NCBI GenBank assembly: GCA_964444825.1
Contig: CAYUIS010000136.1
Span: 1-15,148 of the forward strand
Direction: 5' to 3'
DNA: 15,148 bases
Source of the DNA: CAYUIS01 sp964444825
GTDB taxonomy: Bacteria > Chloroflexota > Anaerolineae > B4-G1
How positions within the stretch are numbered: the stretch's first letter is position 1; each line of letters begins with the position of its first letter. Both the position numbers and the translations under genes were made by a program. This document shows, piece by piece, positions 7,709 through 13,564 of this stretch. The notes below the pieces were generated by a model. That model worked only from the letters and a program-made list of their open reading frames with translations. It did not search any database and was not told the origin of the DNA.

Positions 7709-8827
7709 CTAGGGCACCGCCCACACGATGGTGGCGCCGACGTGTGGCTCTTCGTATCCCCCAGCGCCTGAGGCGACTTTTTCCCCATCCGGCGACCAGG
7801 AGACACTCCAGACAGGTAGGTAGTTGTGGTGTTCCTCAGCGTATTCCTGTCCAGTCTCCGGATCCCACAAGCAGATACGCTTGTCCTCGCCTGTCGAGGC
7901 AAGCAGATGCCCACCGGGAGACCAGTCCACACCCCTGACCCAGCCGGCGTGCGCCTCAATCGCTCGCGCCATATGGCCCGTCTCGACGTCCCACAGTCGC
8001 ACCTGCCCATCCTGGTGCGCTGAGGCCAGCGTGCTGCCATCCGGTGACCAGGCCAAGCCGTTGACATCGCACCTGTCTGCTGTGTATCCCGCCAGCTTGT
8101 TACGCACCTGGCCCGTTTGGACATCCCACAGATAGATCTCGCCTCCCCACTCGCCGGATGCAATAGTCTCCCCATCCAGCGACCAGGCGAGGCTGATGAT
8201 GAGCGAACTGGTGGCGCTCTGCCAAGAGTTGAGCAACTCTCCGGTTGCCACATCCCATATCTCGACTTTTCCAGCCTTGTTGCCTGTCGCCAGTTGGCTT
8301 CCATCGGGGGACCAGGCCACACTAAAGACCCACCAGTCGGTTTCCAGGACGGCCGTTTCGGTATAGGTCGACACATCCCACAACCGCACGCTCCCGTCCT
8401 GGCTGGCCGAGGCTAGAACACTCCCATCGGGAGACCAGGCCAATCCCCACACAAAGTTGGTGTGTCCCACCAGCACGCCCGCCTCCCGGCGAGATTCGAC
8501 GTCCCACACCTTGATCTGATCGGTGTCGGCGGTGACGAGCCAGCGACCATCTGGCGACCAGTCTTGGCTGTACACCGGCCCTTGGCCGGGTCTCAGGTCT
8601 GCCCACTCGCGCAGGCGTTTCGGGGGGACAGTATCAATTGGCTCGGGCGATTCTGTTGGTGATTCTGTCGGTATGGTGGTGGGCGCCGGCGTCGGCGGAA
8701 CGGGTGTGTCCGTCGGCACCACCTCTGTAGGCAAGGATGGAGAAGGACCGGCGGCACCTGATCCACAGCCGTTCGTCATCAGAAGAAGGGGCATCGTCAG
8801 CAACACCATTGGAACGAGCTTTTTCAT
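7709..8827 (-). CDS. WD40 seven-blade lipoprotein
   Basis: A 372-residue lipoprotein: the signal peptide ends LLLMTNG before Cys21, followed by a Pro/Thr/Ser linker to about residue 68. Seven WD40 repeats follow, with cores such as LAWSPDGSVLASASQDG and VRLWD, ending in a variant last blade IVWAVP. Seven blades make a closed propeller. The turn is mostly WSPDG, a hybrid look between WD40 and PD40 repeats. The ATG overlaps the upstream stop as ATGA (8827-8824) and the Shine-Dalgarno GGAGGAGG lies within the upstream gene's last codons, so translational coupling is likely. It is a paralogue of the 2730-3806 product in architecture, though the linkers and blades differ considerably. Function beyond a binding platform cannot be read from the sequence. 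Confidence 0.92.
   Translation of the reverse strand: MKKLVPMVLLTMPLLLMTNGCGSGAAGPSPSLPTEVVPTDTPVPPTPAPTTIPTESPTESPEPIDTVPPKRLREWADLRPGQGPVYSQDWSPDGRWLVTADTDQIKVWDVESRREAGVLVGHTNFVWGLAWSPDGSVLASASQDGSVRLWDVSTYTETAVLETDWWVFSVAWSPDGSQLATGNKAGKVEIWDVATGELLNSWQSATSSLIISLAWSLDGETIASGEWGGEIYLWDVQTGQVRNKLAGYTADRCDVNGLAWSPDGSTLASAHQDGQVRLWDVETGHMARAIEAHAGWVRGVDWSPGGHLLASTGEDKRICLWDPETGQEYAEEHHNYLPVWSVSWSPDGEKVASGAGGYEEPHVGATIVWAVP
8824..8827 (-). promoter_or_regulatory. ATGA start/stop overlap
   Basis: The stop TGA of the large fusion gene overlaps the ATG of the WD40 lipoprotein gene by 4 nt. This is typical of translational coupling and suggests the two products are made in linked amounts. Confidence 0.7.
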
Positions 8828-11535
8828 CTCGCCTCCTCCGTACCACTTCCTGCATCTTTTATCTTGATCAGGACAGTCTCAAACCCACGACCGTACTCGT
8901 CCGTGTTCCCGACGATCACATAAGCGCCATCCTGCGTAGGAATAACCCGAAGCCCCACTTTGTTACCCTGCCCTGCAATCAGGTTTCGGTTCCAGAGGAC
9001 CTGACCGCTCCCATCCGTTTTGATCAGTGGAATGGCCCCCTGGCCGCCGCCGTTGAACATCCCCGTGAAAAGATAGCCGCCGTCGGGCGTCTCGATGACA
9101 TCCGTGCCATAGTCAACCGCGTTCGCGTCGCCGATGGACCTGTCCCAGACAAGATTGCCAGCGGCGTCGATTTTGAGGAACAAAAAGTCAATGTCGCTTT
9201 CACTTCCCGCGGAACTGGTGATACCGGCGATGACATAGTTGCCGTCGGATGTCGGCAGCAGGGCGTGCCCGCCCTCCAAGTTCTCCTCCTCCCAGACCTG
9301 GGACCAGATTTCGTTCCCGGTTCCATCGATTTTGAGCAGAAAGATGTCAGGGTCCTGATCTGTATATAACCTGGCGCTCCTTAAAGCTTGCGCCAGAACG
9401 AAAAAGCCGCCGTCCGAGGTGTGGCGCACGTCGTTTGCCTCTTCGTCAAGCTCGCCGCCATACGTCCGTGACCAGATCTCGTTGCCCAGATCGTCCGTCT
9501 TGATCAGATAGAGATCACTGCCGCCAGCGCCGGAGGATTTCGTCGAGCCGGCGAGGATGTATCCACCGTCGGCGGTTATTTGAATGGCGCTGGCTCTTTC
9601 CTGGGCGGACCCGCCAAAGGTCTTGGACCACAGTTCGTTCCCGTCTGCGTCGACTTTGAGCAGGAGCATATCCCAGTCGCCCGCGCCAGAGGATGCTGTC
9701 TCTCCAAGAACGACAAACCCTCCATCGTTTGCCTGGAGCACAGCGTTCCCACGGTCAAAATCGTCCCCTCCGTAAGCTTTCGCCCAGACGACCTCGCCGG
9801 CGGGGTCGGTTTTGACCAGGTACACGTCCTCCTGCCGGGTATTGCGGTGGCTGTAGTTGGTTGAGCCGGCGAGGAGGTAGCCACCGTCGGCGGTCTCAAG
9901 CCCATCGAGGGCCGCCCAGACCGGGTCTCCGGCGTAGGTTTTCACCCAGGTGTCCACCTGAGCGTTCGCCGGTCGGGGTTGCCACACAGAGTTAAAGTCC
10001 TCCCGGGGGCTGTCTGTCAGGCGACGGACGTCACTGCCGTCGGCGTTCATCACATAGATGTCCAGGTTGCCATCGCGCCTGGAGCTGAAGGTGATCTGGC
10101 TACCATCGGGCGACCAGCGAGGGAACCAATCCTCGGTGGGGTTGTTCGTCAGGTTGCGCGGGTTGCCGCCATCGGCGTCCATCACATAGACTTCTGCATT
10201 GCCATCCCGCTCGGAGTAAAAGGCGATCTGGGTTCCGTCGGGCGACCAGGTTGGCGCGTGGTCGGCGGCGGTGTTTTCGGTCAGCCGGCGCACGTGACGC
10301 GCACCCTGTTCGTCGCCGTCGGCATCCATCACATAGATCTCATAGTTGCCATCCCGGTCCGAGGAAAAGACGAGTTGGGTGCTGTCAGGGGACCAGGCGG
10401 CCAGCATATCGTCGGTCTCATTGTTCGTCAGGTTGCGCGGGTTGCCGCCGTCGGCGTCCATGACATAGACCTCGCGCTGGTCGCCCGTGCAATCCCCTGA
10501 ATCGTAGGTGATACGGGCGCCGTCGGGTGACCAGTGGGGCGCGCCGTCGCAGACGCCGCTGTCGGTCAACTGGCGCGCATAAGACGAACCCTGCTCGTCG
10601 CCGTCGGCGTCCATCGTCTTGATCACCCAGTTCTCGTCACTGAGGTAGGAATAGTAGACGATCTGAATGCCGTCAGGAGACCAATCGGGAAAGCCATCCC
10701 ATAGCCGCCAGTTGGTCAACCGGCGCTGGTTGCTGCCATCGGCGTTCATGACATAGATCTCGCCATTGCCGTCGCGGGTGGAGACAAAGGCGATTAACCC
10801 CTCATCGCCGGGACGGGGAGATGGCGCGGTGGATTGCTCTTGCAGAGCCTCGATAACCTGCCGCGCAAAAGCGTGGCTGGCGTCACGATCCCGCGCGGTG
10901 ATGATCAGGCCGTCACGCTCGACCTCCGCCCCGGTGCAGGTAGCGCCGCTCTGCTCCAACATCGCGCAGGTCTGCGAGGGTTCGCCCGTCGTCTGCAAGC
11001 CCTCGACCACCTCGGCGTAGGCCAGCACCCGCGGCCCGCTGCAAATGGCAGCCAATACCTTTCCCTGTGTGACCGCCTCCTGCGCGATGCGGTCGGTTTC
11101 GGCGCGGGCGGAGCCAAAGGTGACGTCGTTGTCACAGGTGAAGACAATCCCGTCATACGCCTCCACCCGCACGTCCTGCAGAAGCAGGTCAACGTCCACC
11201 TCCAGGCTCACGTTTTTGCCTTGAAGCGGCCCCATCGTCCGGGAGGCCACAACGACACGGTAGCCCGCCTCCTCGAACGCTGACCTGACCTCCGCATATA
11301 TGTCGTGGATGAACCGGTCGCCAAAGACGAGCAGCAGGGTGCCGATGCTCGGGTCCGGCGTTTCCGTCGGGGCGGGCGAGGGCGAGGGCGGCATAGTCGT
11401 CAACGTCGGAGTGAGTACGTCCGTGATCTCCGGCGGTGAAACGTTTTCCTGTTTGCCGCCGCTGCAAGCAACGAGACCGGCGATGAACACGGCCAACACG
11501 AGAATCTTGAACAGAATTAACCAGGGGCGTGTCAT
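8824..11535 (-). CDS. DJ-1/PfpI - PD40 propeller - delta-60 propeller fusion lipoprotein
   Basis: From the ATG at 11535 the product is 903 residues. Residues 1-23 are a signal peptide ending GLVA before Cys24, then a Pro/Thr linker. Residues ~65-232 are a DJ-1/PfpI (class I glutamine-amidotransferase-like) domain: strand TLLLVFGD, nucleophile elbow AAICSGPRVLA with Cys165, and the late motif DGLIITARDRDAS. As in DJ-1, the residue after the Cys is small, not the His of PfpI proteases. Residues ~245-520 are a six-blade PD40 propeller (five WSPD turns, closing VWQP). Residues ~528-897 are seven delta-60-type repeats (TADGGYLLAG...GNELWSKTFGG). The frame is open up to 11748, but GGAGGAGG 7 nt before 11535 and the signal peptide fix this start. 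It is the first gene of the operon and overlaps the next by ATGA. An extracytoplasmic DJ-1-like domain tethered with two propellers is unusual; its reaction is unknown. Confidence 0.9.
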   Translation of the reverse strand: MTRPWLILFKILVLAVFIAGLVACSGGKQENVSPPEITDVLTPTLTTMPPSPSPAPTETPDPSIGTLLLVFGDRFIHDIYAEVRSAFEEAGYRVVVASRTMGPLQGKNVSLEVDVDLLLQDVRVEAYDGIVFTCDNDVTFGSARAETDRIAQEAVTQGKVLAAICSGPRVLAYAEVVEGLQTTGEPSQTCAMLEQSGATCTGAEVERDGLIITARDRDASHAFARQVIEALQEQSTAPSPRPGDEGLIAFVSTRDGNGEIYVMNADGSNQRRLTNWRLWDGFPDWSPDGIQIVYYSYLSDENWVIKTMDADGDEQGSSYARQLTDSGVCDGAPHWSPDGARITYDSGDCTGDQREVYVMDADGGNPRNLTNNETDDMLAAWSPDSTQLVFSSDRDGNYEIYVMDADGDEQGARHVRRLTENTAADHAPTWSPDGTQIAFYSERDGNAEVYVMDADGGNPRNLTNNPTEDWFPRWSPDGSQITFSSRRDGNLDIYVMNADGSDVRRLTDSPREDFNSVWQPRPANAQVDTWVKTYAGDPVWAALDGLETADGGYLLAGSTNYSHRNTRQEDVYLVKTDPAGEVVWAKAYGGDDFDRGNAVLQANDGGFVVLGETASSGAGDWDMLLLKVDADGNELWSKTFGGSAQERASAIQITADGGYILAGSTKSSGAGGSDLYLIKTDDLGNEIWSRTYGGELDEEANDVRHTSDGGFFVLAQALRSARLYTDQDPDIFLLKIDGTGNEIWSQVWEEENLEGGHALLPTSDGNYVIAGITSSAGSESDIDFLFLKIDAAGNLVWDRSIGDANAVDYGTDVIETPDGGYLFTGMFNGGGQGAIPLIKTDGSGQVLWNRNLIAGQGNKVGLRVIPTQDGAYVIVGNTDEYGRGFETVLIKIKDAGSGTEEAR
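10142..10470 (-). repeat. Direct repeat marking a two-blade duplication
   Basis: Two 50-nt segments, 10142-10191 and 10421-10470, differ at only two positions and are 279 nt apart, exactly 93 codons or two blades. They encode the near-identical DADGGNPRNLTNN strands of blades 3 and 5. The intervening blades 2 and 4 share the unusual DADGDEQG insertion, so the pair was probably duplicated as a unit. Confidence 0.75.
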
Positions 11536-11542
11536 TTGGCTA

Positions 11543-11550
11543 CCTCCTCC
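11543..11550 (-). promoter_or_regulatory. Ribosome binding site of the first operon gene
   Basis: GGAGGAGG on the minus strand, 7 nt before ATG 11535. It decides the start against upstream in-frame ATG codons, the farthest at 11748. Confidence 0.8.
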
Positions 11551-11575
11551 GTTGGCCGACATACGCTGTCCTATA

Positions 11576-11606
11576 ATCATACAAACCAGATAGGTTGCGG
11601 GTTCAA
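11576..11606 (-). promoter_or_regulatory. Weak candidate promoter for the propeller operon
   Basis: On the minus strand TTGAAC (11606-11601) and TATGAT (11581-11576) are separated by 19 nt, upstream of the ATG at 11535. The -10 element fits well, but the spacer is long. It is the best sigma-70-like match I found in front of the operon. Confidence 0.3.
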
Positions 11607-11894
11607 CGGGGAAGGGAAGCGAGTCGCCAAGGACCGCACAGCGCCACGGCATCGTCTTCGCGGCGGCACGGATAGGCTCGGTGGAGCCACCGTCGGACTC
11701 GGCGACGAGCACGCCCCCGCCTCGGGCAGGATATCCAGCCACCAACAAAATATCGGGATCTCGACGTTGCCGCGCGGGAAGAGGCGCAAGTCGGATGCAG
11801 GGATATCAGTCAGCCAGTGGGATATATGGATTGACGGCGGCGATGCGGTGTGAGGGGCCGTCAAAGGCTGGTTTGCTGTGTTGTGAACCTTGTC
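11607..11894. other. Divergent intergenic stretch with no supported gene
   Basis: About 290 nt between the two promoter regions. Frames are open on both strands, but none has a ribosome binding site, a signal peptide or a recognisable domain; the minus-strand frame continuing from the large fusion gene is open to 11748 only. A short hairpin (GGCTC, loop of 4, GAGCC; 11675-11688) is present without a T run. It may be regulatory sequence or a decayed gene end. Confidence 0.5.
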
Positions 11895-11923
11895 TTGCCG
11901 CCCACTGAAGATGCAAGTATAAT
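11895..11923 (+). promoter_or_regulatory. Sigma-70-type promoter for the Yip1/ABC genes
   Basis: TTGCCG at 11895-11900 and a perfect TATAAT at 11918-11923 are separated by 17 nt. The predicted transcript start near 11930 would give a leader of about 35 nt containing AGGAG 6 nt before ATG 11964. Confidence 0.65.
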
Positions 11924-11963
11924 CCACCATTGTAAGGAGCGTTGGAGCAAGAAGGAGTAAACA

Positions 11964-12764
11964 ATGGCCGAGGAAAAAGCGCCAGCATTGGAACGATGGG
12001 GAATCCTCCGGCTGCTGTGGGGGATAACCGTGCGACCCCGCGCTACGTTGGAGCACCTGTGCGAGCACGAGATCCGCGCCTGGTGGGTGCCGGCCCTGCT
12101 GGCCATGCTTCTGCTCGTCCTGCCCATCCTGGTCAGCGCGCCTATCTCCATAGAACAGGCCCGCGAGGCTCTCCTGGTTACGCAGGAGCAACTGGAGGAA
12201 CGGCAGGGGATGGAGTTGTCCGCCGAGCAACAGTCCCAGATGGAGTCTATGGCGACCTCTCCGCTCATTATCGTCGTCTTTCCCGCCGTCCTCCGCGTGG
12301 TAGGGCAGATAGTGAGCTGGCTGGCGTGGGGCGGGGCGCTCTACCTGACGGGCATGGCGCTGGGCGGCCGCAGCACCTTCGGCCAGATGTTCCGCGTGGT
12401 GATTTGGACCTGGCTCCCCCACACACTGCGCGGCGCTCTTCAGACAGTCTACATTCAGCTCAGTGGCCAACTGATCGCCAATCTGGGACTGTCTGGACTG
12501 GTACAGGAGAGCCGCCCCATCGCCGAGGTGGTCGCCGCCCCACCCAGCCTGGGCCAGATGCTCCTCGTAACCCTGCTATCCAGAGTGGACCTCTTTCTGT
12601 TCTGGAACCTGATCCTGCTGGTGATCGGCGTGAGGGTAGTCACCCGCCTGCCCTGGCGCAAGGCCATACTGACCACGTTGGGCGTGTGGATCTTGCTGAC
12701 GGCCTTGAGTCTGATCCCCACACTCGCCAGCGGCCTATTTGCCCAACAGGCCGGCATCTTTTGA
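11964..12764 (+). CDS. Yip1-family multi-pass membrane protein
   Basis: A 266-residue integral membrane protein. The N-terminus (GILRLLWGITVRPRATLEHL) is the usual opening of bacterial Yip1-domain proteins (PF04893): a short amphipathic stretch with a conserved Arg-Pro before the first membrane helix at about 42-59. A charged, Gln/Glu-rich loop (about 62-96) follows, then further hydrophobic segments at about 98-130, 144-175, 205-226 and 234-254, giving roughly five helices. AGGAG lies 6 nt before the ATG, and a good promoter lies 40 nt upstream. It is the first gene of a plus-strand set with an ABC ATPase 65 nt downstream. Bacterial Yip1 proteins have no firm function; neighbourhood suggests a membrane partner of the ABC system. 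Family assignment is from the N-terminal motif and topology. Confidence 0.75.
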   Translation: MAEEKAPALERWGILRLLWGITVRPRATLEHLCEHEIRAWWVPALLAMLLLVLPILVSAPISIEQAREALLVTQEQLEERQGMELSAEQQSQMESMATSPLIIVVFPAVLRVVGQIVSWLAWGGALYLTGMALGGRSTFGQMFRVVIWTWLPHTLRGALQTVYIQLSGQLIANLGLSGLVQESRPIAEVVAAPPSLGQMLLVTLLSRVDLFLFWNLILLVIGVRVVTRLPWRKAILTTLGVWILLTALSLIPTLASGLFAQQAGIF

Positions 12765-12829
12765 GGCAGTTTCAGTTCTCGGGATTCGAAGAGGCTGGTC
12801 CCTGAAGGCGAGAGGCGTAGCGAGGCATT

Positions 12830-13528
12830 GTGTCCGGACAAGAGCACGTTATCTACACCCAGGACCTGCGCCGGGATTTCCAGATGGGTCACCAGACCGT
12901 CCACGCACTGGACGGGGTGAGCCTGACGGTGGAGACGGGGGAATTCCTGGGCGTGATGGGTCCCTCTGGATCGGGCAAGTCCACCTTGCTGCATCTGCTG
13001 GGAGGGCTCGACCGCCCCACTGCCGGCCGCATCCGGGTGCAGGGTCAGGATCTCACCGCCCTCGACGAGGATGGGCTGGCCGCGTATCGCCGGCGAGAGG
13101 CGGGCTTTGTCTTTCAGGCCTTTAGCCTCGTCCCCACGATGACGGCGCTGCAAAACGTAGAATTTCCCATGTTCTTTAGCCGCGTCCCCCCAGCCCAGCG
13201 CCGCGAGAGGGCGCGCTATCTCCTGGAGGCGGTAGGGCTGGCGGACCGGATGGGACACAAGCCCACGGAACTCTCCGGCGGGGAGCAACAACGGGTCGTC
13301 ATCGCCCGTGCCCTGGTCAACGATCCCACCATCATCCTGGCCGACGAGCCGACGGGGAACCTGGATAGCCGCACCGGCGCAGAGGTGATGGCGCTCCTGG
13401 CGCGGCTCAACCAAGAGCAGGCACGTACCGTCATCATCGTCTCCCACGACCCGTCGATAGTCAATTTCACCAGCCGGTGCATCCATATGCTGGACGGGAG
13501 AATTGCCGACGCGCCCGACCAGCCCTGA
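12830..13528 (+). CDS. ABC transporter ATP-binding protein, LolD/MacB type
   Basis: A complete 232-residue nucleotide-binding subunit. Walker A GPSGSGKST is at 44-52, the Q-loop glutamine at 96 (FVFQAFSLVP), the signature LSGGEQQR at 148-155, Walker B IILADEP at 168-174 with the catalytic Glu173, the D-loop at about 177-180, and the switch His206 in IVSHD. Length and motif spacing fit the LolD/MacB/FtsE group, whose partners are FtsX-like permeases with large outer domains used in lipoprotein release, peptide or drug efflux, or envelope signalling. No permease gene lies within the window; one may follow the large protein at 13565. The start is GTG with a modest GAGG 4 nt upstream; an in-frame TAG just before it excludes a much longer form. 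Cytoplasmic, membrane-associated through its permease. Confidence 0.95.
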   Translation: MSGQEHVIYTQDLRRDFQMGHQTVHALDGVSLTVETGEFLGVMGPSGSGKSTLLHLLGGLDRPTAGRIRVQGQDLTALDEDGLAAYRRREAGFVFQAFSLVPTMTALQNVEFPMFFSRVPPAQRRERARYLLEAVGLADRMGHKPTELSGGEQQRVVIARALVNDPTIILADEPTGNLDSRTGAEVMALLARLNQEQARTVIIVSHDPSIVNFTSRCIHMLDGRIADAPDQP

Positions 13529-13541
13529 GTTTACGCTCAGG
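13524..13541 (+). other. Intergenic 6-bp hairpin
   Basis: CCTGAG and CTCAGG form a perfect 6-bp stem with a 6-nt loop right at the ABC gene's stop codon. No T run follows, so it is not a convincing terminator; it could protect or modulate the transcript between the two genes. Confidence 0.35.
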
Positions 13542-13564
13542 TCACCTTGTTATGTGGAGGAACT

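Larger units (their letters stand above)
1..11535 (-). other. Predicted operon of beta-propeller lipoproteins
   Basis: Eight co-directional intact or edge-truncated genes and one remnant lie head to tail on the minus strand, with gaps of -4, 27, 101, 32, 59, 20, 40 and 7 nt in transcription order. Each intact gene has a recognisable ribosome binding site, and I see no hairpin followed by a T run between them, so one transcript is likely. Seven of the eight products have a lipobox; the exception has an N-terminal membrane anchor. Propeller families of four different sequence types (WD40, PD40/TolB, delta-60-like, FG-GAP) are mixed with a DJ-1/PfpI domain and serine-hydrolase domains. Co-transcription is inferred from spacing only. 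Confidence 0.75.

Noticed and set aside
11552..11577. Plus-strand TATAAT at 11572-11577 as a promoter
   Set aside because: The only -35-like element (TTGGCC) is 14 nt away, too close, and no plus-strand gene starts nearby; the promoter at 11895-11923 is much better placed.
11536..11748. 71-codon N-terminal extension of the DJ-1 fusion protein
   Set aside because: It would bury the lipoprotein signal peptide inside the protein; GGAGGAGG directly before ATG 11535 makes that start far more likely.
11942..12805. 287-codon plus-strand frame overlapping the Yip1 gene
   Set aside because: It is out of phase with the Yip1 frame, lacks membrane helices and is Arg/Pro/Gly-rich; the Yip1 frame has the better ribosome binding site and a coherent topology.
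11577..13486. Minus-strand open frames 11577-12470 and 12455-13486
   Set aside because: They run opposite to the Yip1 and ABC ATPase genes, whose motifs are unambiguous; the antisense proteins show no domain and are Arg/Gly/Pro-rich as expected for shadow frames.
13524..13541. Hairpin as a Rho-independent terminator
   Set aside because: The stem is only 6 bp and no T run follows; the next gene starts 24 nt later on the same strand.
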